This document shows, one piece after another, positions 49,643-57,237 of a DNA stretch of 64,000 nucleotides. Made by a program: the position numbers and the translations under genes. Origin of the DNA: Aureimonas glaciei (GTDB taxonomy: Bacteria > Pseudomonadota > Alphaproteobacteria > Rhizobiales > Rhizobiaceae); assembly GCF_014643375.1 (NCBI RefSeq), contig NZ_BMJJ01000009.1, forward strand, positions 186,001 to 250,000, written 5' to 3'. A model generated the notes under the pieces. That model did not search any database and was not told the DNA's origin. It saw only the letters and a program-made list of their open reading frames with translations. The number at the start of each line of letters is the position of its first letter. Position 1 is the first letter of the stretch.

Positions 49643-50460
49643 CAGGTCACGCTACCGACAGCCGCCTTCGCCTTGGCAGCCTTCGCCTTTGCATAGAGCC
49701 CGTAGACCACGCCGCCGACCGCGATAGCCGTGGCCAGGATGGTCAGCCCGACAAGGATCATGTTCACGGTGCTGGTCCCGGCATAGGGTTCGATCTGCTG
49801 CCGCGCGGTCTCAAGCGCCACGGCAACCGCGCCAGAGGCCGCGCCGGCAGTTGGCCCGCCGATCGGGGCCGCAGGCGCTGCAACATCGGATGCGCTGGCC
49901 TTCGCGCCACTCTCGGTCGAGACAGAAGGAACGGGGGACGTGCCGCCGATCATCCGCTTGGCCCCCGACCGCACCTCAGAAACGCGAGCGGACCAGCCCT
50001 TGCCGAACGTCTTCCACGTCTTCAGCGCCTTGAGAAACCGCATGCGCTGTTCGCAGATGTTGTCGATGAGCATTGCGGCCGGGGCCTTAGCCGCGGCGCT
50101 GAGGGTGACGTTGCCGATGATGCCGTCTGCGGTCACGCCAAGGGCGCGCTGCAGCCACTTCACGGACTGCGCCGGCCCGGAGTTCGCGGCACCATCGAAC
50201 ACGACATAGTCGATGCCGGTGGGCAGCTTGTCGAACGCGATCTTGTCGGCGTACTGCGTCCGGTAGATCGCAGCTATTTCAGCCGCAGAGATCCCGCGGA
50301 CAGCCTTCCGCTCCATGCCGTGGCGATCCCGATAAGCGTCATAGACGCGCTGGGTGACGCCCTTCATCGTGGCGCCGCCGGGATCGGCCGGGTGGTTCGC
50401 ATAGCCGCCCTCGTGCGCCAGAACGCGCTTCAGGGCTGCATCGTAATTCGATGCCGTCAT
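49642..50460 (-). CDS. GH108-type endolysin with C-terminal membrane segment
   Basis: A 272-residue lysis protein. The N-terminal GH108 muramidase domain has the catalytic E17 (AHEGGYANHPADPGG) and GVTQRVYDAYR; a peptidoglycan-binding_3 domain follows (about 95-170; WLQRALGVTADGIIGN). After an Ala/Pro linker comes a hydrophobic helix (about 230-255; MILVGLTILATAIAVGG) and a basic tail. The endolysin thus has its own membrane anchor. An intrinsic terminator lies just upstream at 50482-50507. Confidence 0.9.
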   Translation of the reverse strand: MTASNYDAALKRVLAHEGGYANHPADPGGATMKGVTQRVYDAYRDRHGMERKAVRGISAAEIAAIYRTQYADKIAFDKLPTGIDYVVFDGAANSGPAQSVKWLQRALGVTADGIIGNVTLSAAAKAPAAMLIDNICEQRMRFLKALKTWKTFGKGWSARVSEVRSGAKRMIGGTSPVPSVSTESGAKASASDVAAPAAPIGGPTAGAASGAVAVALETARQQIEPYAGTSTVNMILVGLTILATAIAVGGVVYGLYAKAKAAKAKAAVGSVT

Positions 50461-50481
50461 GGGGGTCTCCTGTGGCGGACG

Positions 50482-50507
50482 TAAAAAAGGCCCGCCGAAG
50501 CGAGCCT
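50482..50507 (-). terminator. intrinsic terminator between tail and lysis genes
   Basis: On the minus strand AGGCTCGC/GCGGGCCT (8 bp with one G-T pair) with loop TTCG and a run of six or seven U. It lies 22 bases before the endolysin start, so expression of the lysis genes from the tail operon needs read-through or antitermination. Confidence 0.8.
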
Positions 50508-50573
50508 GATGGGGCTTGGCTTACACGCGCGGGTTGGGCATAGTGGCCCTCCGCTCAAGCGCTTGGAGGGAGC

Positions 50574-50885
50574 ATGCTCAAACATGTGTTGGCGGTGTCG
50601 CCCGAGTGGCGCGCGGTTCTGCGAAAGCTTCGGGGTGCGTCTTGGCTTTGGGTCGCGGTGCTCGACGCGCTCCGCCCGTCGAAAGTTCAAAGCGTGAGGG
50701 CCTGCCCAGCTATTCCAGAATTTTATTGGAATGACTGCGGTCCTATGCCCTGGGCCATACTAAAAGATTACCGCGGCAAATGGCACGTCCTGCCCAACTA
50801 TGTGCAGTCAGCCATTTACCGCGGCGAGATGTTCTATCGGGTCCGAGAAGAAACCGCAGAAGAATGGTGCGACCGTCAGTGGTAG
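50574..50885 (+). CDS. plus-strand phage protein in the late operon, possible moron
   Basis: A 103-residue protein (MLKHVLAVSPEWRAVL, FYWNDCGPMPWAILKDYRG, REETAEEWCDRQW) on the opposite strand to the late operon, between the receptor-type tail gene and the endolysin. GGAGGG lies three bases before ATG 50574. It is visibly less GC-rich than its neighbours. The family is not recognised; such lone reversed genes are often cargo expressed in the lysogen. Confidence 0.65.
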   Translation: MLKHVLAVSPEWRAVLRKLRGASWLWVAVLDALRPSKVQSVRACPAIPEFYWNDCGPMPWAILKDYRGKWHVLPNYVQSAIYRGEMFYRVREETAEEWCDRQW

Positions 50886-53363
50886 CTAAGGCGTGAAGAA
50901 CTGTGCAATCACCTCGCCCATCAGCCGCGCCTCTCGCGGCCCGGGGTGGTTATAGTAGTTCGCCCGGCACAGAGCGTTGACCGGCATCCCGAGGAACCCA
51001 TGCCCACCCGGCCCGAAATAGTGGTCGACGGGCGCATACCCGACCGTCCCCACGGCGATCGCCGCGTCGCGCGTCTGTGAGTGGATTTCCATCCATCCTT
51101 CATCCGTAAACCGCGAAGTGGCGCCGGTGCTCTCGTAGTTGGTGCGATAATGCCCCGCCACGAAGACATCGATGTCTTGCGCCCTCAGGGCAGCGAGAAT
51201 GTTTTTCACCTCCACCATATAGTTGTTGTTCGGCGTCCCGTTCATGCCGGGGTGGAACAACACCAGATCCGGCTTGTTGAACCCATAGTCCCCCGGATCA
51301 ATGAGAACGGCGAGACGGGCCGGGTCGCCCATGTTGCCGGCGGTGGTGGCGGTTGTCGTCCCGCCGATGCCGAAGTTCAGCAACGTTACCTGTCGGCCGA
51401 CCGGGTTCACGTCGGCCACAAAGCTGTAACCCCATGACCGTTCCAGCTCGCGAACGACATACCAATGAGGCGCGAGCTTGCGTCGCACTGCACCGTTCAT
51501 GGTGACGGTCCCAGCCGATGCGGCGATCAGCGCGTTAAAGTCCGCCTCGCTGGTCTGATCATAAAACGGCCCCCCTGAATTGACGGCGACATCGGTCGCC
51601 CCAAATGCATTGGACCTATTCGGCTCAAATGAGTCCGGGTCAACGTAGGCACCGCCGCCCCACTGGGTGGTGCTGTCACCATACACTGCGATGATGATGG
51701 GCTCGCCCCGCATCAGCTTGCCGCGGAATCGCGCCATAATCCGGCGATTATAGTCGCGCCACCATTGCACATTCTCGTCATTGTAGACGGAGCTAAGCCC
51801 CACCCAATCCGAAACCGGGATGACGTCCGCAATCGCGTCGCCGATCACGCGCACAATGTAGAGGGGGCGCTGCTGATTTATGGCGACGGGCCGATATGGG
51901 TCTTCATGCGCCGTGTGCGCGCGCTGTGTGCCTTTGATAACCGCCGCGGCAGATATCTCCGGGATTTCAACGACCAGGTCATAGCGCTCGTTTTTCCACG
52001 TATAGTTGACGGTGACATTGAAGGTCGGACCGTCCACAACCATGCCGTAGATGCCGCCACTCGGACTCCATCGGTAGTCAATATTAGGCGTTAGAACTGC
52101 GCCGTTGGATTCTCGGACGACGCTGGTTACCGTGACATTGGAATGCGGCAGCCCGGTCTGGACGGAATACGGCACCAGGGGGAACCCTGTCTGGGAGGCC
52201 GCCCCGGTGGACGCTGCATCGAAGCTCAGCAGGCCGTCAGCGGAAAAGACCGGCCGGGTGCCACCGGCATCACGCCGCATAACGTCGGACAAATCCAAGG
52301 TAAGGCCGCCCCAAGACGGCAACCCAGTGTACTGTGGTCGAGACTTCGGGAAGACCGCCTTGGGCTGACGACGGTACACATATCCAGCCGCCGCGATCAC
52401 CCCGCCAAGGGCCAGCAGAGCCCCGGCGGAATTGTATGCAAACCCGACAGCCCATGCGGGCAACCCGGTGACATTGGACACCCCACGTCCGATCTGAACA
52501 TAGCCGTTGCCGGCCGACCTGGCGCGGATCATGAATGCGTACTTCACGCCAGCAGTCATGTTCATGCGTCGGGAAAAGTGCACGTCGATCTTCGACAGTT
52601 CCTTTTCAAGCCGGGAGGCTGCGGCTCCGGTAGCCATCGTATTGCGAACGGTAGTGACCGGATCGAGGCCGGCAATAATGACGTCATTCGCGCCAGCACC
52701 GGGGACCGCGCTGCTGTTGTCCCCGCCCGGACGCTCTACGACGAGCACATCGAAATGATCCACGTCTCGGACATCATCGGAATAGATCGCGAAGCCGTCA
52801 GCCCACGTCGATGCGGTTGGCTGGTCGAAAATTCCCCAGCCAGAGAACCCAGTCGTTTCCGCTGGTGAGACATTGAGAATGGTGCGGGTCGCAACCGCCT
52901 CGATTGCGCCTTCGCCGAGATTGACTGCAAGGCGCTGGTCTGTGGAAACCGCCTCAGTAGCGCTCGCCTTCAGGGACACGGCGTCGATGATATCCCCGTG
53001 CCGGTACCACCCATACCCGACGATCCAGTAGTAAGCCCCCTTGTCCTGCACGGTGAGGCCAGACGAACTCTCGACATGCGTGCCGCCGCCGATCGTGACC
53101 TGGCCCGGTCGCCCGGTCGTGCCTCCGTCGATTGCCTGAAGCTGGGGCCATGTTCCCTGCTGGATCAGCCCGAGAGCCGCGCCTTCAATGCTGGATTCAA
53201 GCGCGGCAACTTCCGTGTCGATCCGCTCGTCTACCGCAACGAAAGCACTGTCGACCGAACCCATCAGTTCGTCCGTGATCCTGCGTTTGTCCGGCCGGAC
53301 CGCGGCGCCAGGGTTGTCGACTCCATAGATATTGCGCGCAAGATTGCGGAGTTCGTTCGCCAT
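50886..53363 (-). CDS. tail protein with C-terminal SGNH hydrolase domain
   Basis: An 825-residue virion protein. The first part (about 1-550) is beta-rich, with a predicted short helix pair at 40-70. The C-terminal 270 residues are an SGNH hydrolase: block I VYGDSTTQ with S564, block II GIGGTT at 665-670, block III PGMNG at 705-709, and a late His in NHPG (H806). It is the last tail gene, where receptor-binding proteins sit, so it likely deacetylates or cleaves a host surface polysaccharide. Confidence 0.85.
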   Translation of the reverse strand: MANELRNLARNIYGVDNPGAAVRPDKRRITDELMGSVDSAFVAVDERIDTEVAALESSIEGAALGLIQQGTWPQLQAIDGGTTGRPGQVTIGGGTHVESSSGLTVQDKGAYYWIVGYGWYRHGDIIDAVSLKASATEAVSTDQRLAVNLGEGAIEAVATRTILNVSPAETTGFSGWGIFDQPTASTWADGFAIYSDDVRDVDHFDVLVVERPGGDNSSAVPGAGANDVIIAGLDPVTTVRNTMATGAAASRLEKELSKIDVHFSRRMNMTAGVKYAFMIRARSAGNGYVQIGRGVSNVTGLPAWAVGFAYNSAGALLALGGVIAAAGYVYRRQPKAVFPKSRPQYTGLPSWGGLTLDLSDVMRRDAGGTRPVFSADGLLSFDAASTGAASQTGFPLVPYSVQTGLPHSNVTVTSVVRESNGAVLTPNIDYRWSPSGGIYGMVVDGPTFNVTVNYTWKNERYDLVVEIPEISAAAVIKGTQRAHTAHEDPYRPVAINQQRPLYIVRVIGDAIADVIPVSDWVGLSSVYNDENVQWWRDYNRRIMARFRGKLMRGEPIIIAVYGDSTTQWGGGAYVDPDSFEPNRSNAFGATDVAVNSGGPFYDQTSEADFNALIAASAGTVTMNGAVRRKLAPHWYVVRELERSWGYSFVADVNPVGRQVTLLNFGIGGTTTATTAGNMGDPARLAVLIDPGDYGFNKPDLVLFHPGMNGTPNNNYMVEVKNILAALRAQDIDVFVAGHYRTNYESTGATSRFTDEGWMEIHSQTRDAAIAVGTVGYAPVDHYFGPGGHGFLGMPVNALCRANYYNHPGPREARLMGEVIAQFFTP

Positions 53364-53438
53364 GCTTCACCTCATACGGGAACACCGCCGCGCGTCGGCG
53401 GCTTCAACTAGGATGGTTTTGCGGGATGTGGGTGGGGG

Positions 53439-54944
53439 TTAGCCGGAGATGCGCCGCAGACTGACATTGTCGATCGACATTGTTCCGCTCGTGCCAAACC
53501 CGACAATTGTGGTTCCGGCTGGGGCGACAAGATATGCCGTATAGGAGCCCGCCGCGGAAACAGTAGGCGCGCTAGCGACTGTAGATCCCGCAATATATGA
53601 ACTCAAAGATCCAGAAGAATACGACGATACCGTGAACGTCAAACAATAAGTCTGGCCAGGAACCACAGTGACTGACTGAGAAATGTTGCTACCAGTCCCA
53701 CTGTGGCTTGCGACACCGGAGCCTATGGTCCACCCTGCTTGCTTGTCCCATGCCGTGTCGGTGCTAAACGCCCCATTCACGACCAATTCTGGACCGAAGA
53801 TGCTCGTCAGGTTGACCGCGCTGGTCGGCGTGCCGCGACGGCCTGTTGCGGAGACAATCACGGCTCTTATGGAATAGGTCACGCCGTCTTGCATCGGCCC
53901 GTATTCGGCCTCCACCGCATCCCGCTCTTTGGTGACGGGGCTGTACGACGTGCCTCCATTGGTCGATATCTCGAAAACGATCGTGTCGCCGCCGAAGTCT
54001 GGGGCGTTGGCAGTCATGCGGATGAAGGCTAAGGAAACGCCGGAGACGACGCGGTTGACGCGGGAGACCGTGAACCCAGTTGGCACAGGAATATCGCGCT
54101 CTTCCGGCTCGATCTCTTCGGGCACCAACGGCGCGGTCCCCTCCTCCGTCGCCGGGTTCCATGCGTAGGCAGCCGCGCTCATTGACGCGACCTCGATCTG
54201 GATGCCCTTGACGACGCTTCCTTCGGCCATGACGAAAGCGGGTTGTCCTTGGATCTCAAAGGTCTCGTCAATCCCATAGTCGGCGAGGCTGACGCGGATA
54301 AATCGATGCCCCATGGCGGCAAGGCCACGGAGATTGCAGACCAGCGTGCCGCGCCAGTTCGGGTTCAGCCGGTGATAGGCGATCTTCTGCAGGCGCCGGG
54401 CCTGCGAATGCGATGGGCACGCGAACAGCGAGAGGTCTGGCCCATCCTCGCCGGCAACCGAAGCCGCCTCATCATCGACCCACGGGTCGGCGTCCTGCTC
54501 CACATACTTGTGCGGACGCGACGTGTAGCGGGCTCGAACGGTCGTGGCCCTCGTCAGCACGTCGCCGCCTCTGGTGAGCCCGGAGAACGCCACGACCGCG
54601 TCTTCGTCCAGCGTTACGGTCGGCTCCTCCCACTGCCCTACCTTGAGCGCGAGCCCCTGGTTAGGTGTGGCAAAGATGGCGCCGTCACAGGCGTCCAGCA
54701 TGCGCTGCAGCACGTCCACCGGCCGCTCAGCCATGTTGTAGGACATGCCGAGCCGCCAGCGCGCTTCAGTGCCGCCGGCCTTCAGCGCGACAGCTTGGTC
54801 GCTGATGTTTGCCGCGGTGATCCAGTCCGGCAGGGCGTTCTCAACCCACGACCGATCAAGCCGAAACCCCCATGGGCTCGTCATAAAATCAAGGATGATG
54901 AGTGCCGCGTTCTCGGAAAATTTTCGGGTGGCGGTCTCAGTCAT
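53439..54944 (-). CDS. tail-tip (gpJ-like) protein, C-terminal piece
   Basis: A 501-residue protein that continues the tail-tip protein encoded just upstream. It opens with the J-type stretch FSENAALIILDFMTSPWG, then has the tail-hub region (about 60-270), a fibronectin-III-like part (about 285-385) and a Ser/Thr-rich beta domain at the end. Its ATG 54944 overlaps the previous gene by eight bases in another frame. It is best read as the second half of a split gpJ homologue. Confidence 0.8.
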   Translation of the reverse strand: MTETATRKFSENAALIILDFMTSPWGFRLDRSWVENALPDWITAANISDQAVALKAGGTEARWRLGMSYNMAERPVDVLQRMLDACDGAIFATPNQGLALKVGQWEEPTVTLDEDAVVAFSGLTRGGDVLTRATTVRARYTSRPHKYVEQDADPWVDDEAASVAGEDGPDLSLFACPSHSQARRLQKIAYHRLNPNWRGTLVCNLRGLAAMGHRFIRVSLADYGIDETFEIQGQPAFVMAEGSVVKGIQIEVASMSAAAYAWNPATEEGTAPLVPEEIEPEERDIPVPTGFTVSRVNRVVSGVSLAFIRMTANAPDFGGDTIVFEISTNGGTSYSPVTKERDAVEAEYGPMQDGVTYSIRAVIVSATGRRGTPTSAVNLTSIFGPELVVNGAFSTDTAWDKQAGWTIGSGVASHSGTGSNISQSVTVVPGQTYCLTFTVSSYSSGSLSSYIAGSTVASAPTVSAAGSYTAYLVAPAGTTIVGFGTSGTMSIDNVSLRRISG

Positions 54945-55593
54945 CGTATGCTCCCAGACGAGGATCCCAGACGATCGACGACTGGTAGATGAGGCTGATC
55001 GTCGTATTAGCCCCGGACGGAAACTGCTTGCTAAAATCCTCCGGCTTGCCCGCGTTCATTATCATGAGCGCCGACGTGACATTGTCGCCTCGGTGATCAG
55101 TTGTCCATTTGCTGGGGAACGCAGCGACAAGCTCTGAATATGCCGTCTCCGTGGGCAGACCCAGGCGTGTTTTCACGATCAGGCGATCGGCGGCATTCGC
55201 GCCCCTCTCCTTCCACTCGTTCACCTGGCCGGAACCATCGAGTGTCACGGCGATATCGTCGATGTAGATGCCGACGATGGCCTTGACCTCGTCCGTGCCC
55301 GTGATGACCATCTTGTGCAGCTTGCCGTTACTCGGCTCGATGATTGCAATGACACCACCGGCCCGCACTTGCCCGTAGTGCCTGACGCGAGGCGCGGTCG
55401 GCTCGGCAATGTTCGTCTTGCCGTCGCTCGGCTTGGGTGCCTCTGGCTTCGGGGCGAGAAGGCTGGCGACATAGGAGAGGCCGATGCCGATGGCGGCATT
55501 GACCAGAGTTGCGCCAAACCCGATCGCGACAGCATTTACCACGCCGATGGGCGCGCCGATCGTGAAGAGGAGAAGGCCTAGAGCTTGCGGCAT
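54937..55593 (-). CDS. tail-tip (gpJ-like) protein, N-terminal piece
   Basis: A 218-residue protein. A hydrophobic N-terminal segment (about 1-45; PQALGLLLFTIGAPIGVVNA) is followed by the gpJ N-terminal hub domain (TAPRVRHYGQVRAGGVIAII). It ends ...VWDPRLGAYDD exactly where gpJ homologues go on into the NAALI-type stretch found in the next gene. Its start overlaps the DUF6950 stop by one base. Confidence 0.78.
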   Translation of the reverse strand: MPQALGLLLFTIGAPIGVVNAVAIGFGATLVNAAIGIGLSYVASLLAPKPEAPKPSDGKTNIAEPTAPRVRHYGQVRAGGVIAIIEPSNGKLHKMVITGTDEVKAIVGIYIDDIAVTLDGSGQVNEWKERGANAADRLIVKTRLGLPTETAYSELVAAFPSKWTTDHRGDNVTSALMIMNAGKPEDFSKQFPSGANTTISLIYQSSIVWDPRLGAYDD

Positions 55594-55976
55594 CAGGGAA
55601 CGCTCCAGGCGGCAACGGTGATCGTCAGGGCGTCGTCCACGATCGAGACCCCATGTTCGTCGAAGAACACCCAGCCCCGCGCGCCGCGGATAGCGCAACG
55701 GTGCCTGCCGGCGCACTCAATGACACCGACGTCGCCAGCGACGGGCTCATTGATCCTGACCAGTCCGGCAGAGCGGGCGCCGCGCGCGAAGGCGGCGAGC
55801 ATCCGGCGGCGGGCGATGAGATCCTGCGACTTCCACCCTGGCAGCCCGTCGAAGATCGCCAGCGGGTCGCGCCCGGTGCGCAGGAGCACCCATTCGGCGG
55901 GGAAGCGAGCGCAGTTGTACCCCCCGAGGCTGAAGGTCTTGCCTGCCGTCCCGCGAATGTGCTCGGCGAGCGTCAT
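55593..55976 (-). CDS. DUF6950 family tail-tip peptidase-like protein
   Basis: A 127-residue protein of the DUF6950 type, related to NlpC/P60. The Cys of GGYNCARFPAEWVLLRTGRD sits where the NlpC nucleophile would be, and RHRCAIRGARGWVFFDEHG follows. It occupies the gpK/NlpC slot between minor tail proteins and the tail tip. It overlaps both neighbours by one base. Confidence 0.8.
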   Translation of the reverse strand: MTLAEHIRGTAGKTFSLGGYNCARFPAEWVLLRTGRDPLAIFDGLPGWKSQDLIARRRMLAAFARGARSAGLVRINEPVAGDVGVIECAGRHRCAIRGARGWVFFDEHGVSIVDDALTITVAAWSVP

Positions 55977-56563
55977 CAGTCGAAGTCCGGCCAGAGCACG
56001 ACCTTCCCGCGATTTTCGCTCATGCGGTCAAAGATGCGATCGCCTGGATGACGGGCCTGCTGGTCCCGATCCGTGTACCGGCCGCGGGGCGGTTTGGATC
56101 GGCCGACGAACAGCCCTTCGCACGGCAGCGAGATCGTGCAGACCGCGCCCTCGTCGTCGGTAGCCTCGCTCCGGTCGATAGATGGCGACTGCATCAGCCC
56201 GAAGTAGATCGGGACCAGCGCGCCGACCGGCTGCATCCCTCCGTCGAGGAACTGCCAGTAGACCACGATCAGCCGGTCCACGACCTCTTCCGGCTCGCCG
56301 ATCGCCTTGGGCAGCGTCGCCTCGTCAACGCCCGAAAGCGTGATCGTGACCGTGTTCGCCTGTGTCGTCCGCATGTCGCCGAGGCCGTCGATCGAGATCA
56401 GCCCGCCGAGCCCGCGCCACTCATGCCCGCCGAAGTCACGGATGCCCGCCCCGGCGAACAACCGCATGGTCTCGGACACGAAGGAAAGTTCAGCGAGCGT
56501 GGCAACGCGAACCGTCGACGCGCTGAGCACTTCGATCTGCTCGTCAGTGAAGAACCCGGCCAT
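55976..56563 (-). CDS. minor tail protein (gpL/DUF2163 position)
   Basis: A 195-residue protein (LAELSFVSETMRLFAGAGIRD, ITLSGVDEATLPKAI, GRYTDRDQQARHPGDRIFDR). The motif RYTDRDQQARHPGD is typical of phage tail proteins at this position, after the tape measure and before the NlpC-like protein. The exact family is not certain. It overlaps both neighbours by one base. Confidence 0.7.
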   Translation of the reverse strand: MAGFFTDEQIEVLSASTVRVATLAELSFVSETMRLFAGAGIRDFGGHEWRGLGGLISIDGLGDMRTTQANTVTITLSGVDEATLPKAIGEPEEVVDRLIVVYWQFLDGGMQPVGALVPIYFGLMQSPSIDRSEATDDEGAVCTISLPCEGLFVGRSKPPRGRYTDRDQQARHPGDRIFDRMSENRGKVVLWPDFD

Positions 56564-57237
56564 CAGGACAGATCCTCGACAAATTCCACGGTGGGAGACG
56601 CGAACTTGCTGAAGCTTTTATCGACGGCCATCCCGTCATCCTGCTTGAGGCGCATTTTGCACCGCGGCTGATCGAACTCGACATAAGCGCCAGAAGCCGC
56701 AGCCTCGCGAGCCGGCGGCCAGAACTTGACGGTGTATGTGGAGCCCGCAATCTCGGTGACATCATCGATCCGATAGAGCCTATCGCCGATTGAGAAATAG
56801 TCTCTTGGCCTCAACTGCCGGCCATAGGAGACAGTGATTGCGCCGGTCGTCGCGCCACGCGAAATTGCAGATGCCAAGCTCGCGATAATGACTGACCCAT
56901 AGAAGCCAGACCCATCCGAAAAGTATGCGCCGTCACTGAAAGGTATCGACCCACTGGACCCGGATTGCGCCAGTGGAAATGGCTGACGGCTTCCTTCCAT
57001 GAGCGGGATAAGGATCGGGTTGAGCCGACCCTGAAGGCGGATCTCGATCGTCTCCCAGAGGATGACGTGAGCCGCGTTACGCAATGACACCTCGATCAGC
57101 TTTGCCTGCCAGATCCCAGCCGATGATGCGATGGTCTGAGACGCACCACTGAGGGAAACCGACCCCGACGTATTGCGGAACGTCGGGATGAAGCTGACCG
57201 AATTCGGCGTCAATGTGCAGATCGGGAACATTATCAT
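56563..57237 (-). CDS. minor tail protein (gpM/DUF2460 position)
   Basis: A 224-residue beta-rich protein (IWQAKLIEVSLRNAAHVILW, FSIGDRLYRIDDVTEI, YVEFDQPRCKMRL). Its place directly after the tape measure matches gpM in lambda or DUF2460 in gene transfer agents, though I do not see the DUF2460 signature. Its start overlaps the tape-measure stop by four bases. Confidence 0.65.
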   Translation of the reverse strand: MIMFPICTLTPNSVSFIPTFRNTSGSVSLSGASQTIASSAGIWQAKLIEVSLRNAAHVILWETIEIRLQGRLNPILIPLMEGSRQPFPLAQSGSSGSIPFSDGAYFSDGSGFYGSVIIASLASAISRGATTGAITVSYGRQLRPRDYFSIGDRLYRIDDVTEIAGSTYTVKFWPPAREAAASGAYVEFDQPRCKMRLKQDDGMAVDKSFSKFASPTVEFVEDLS

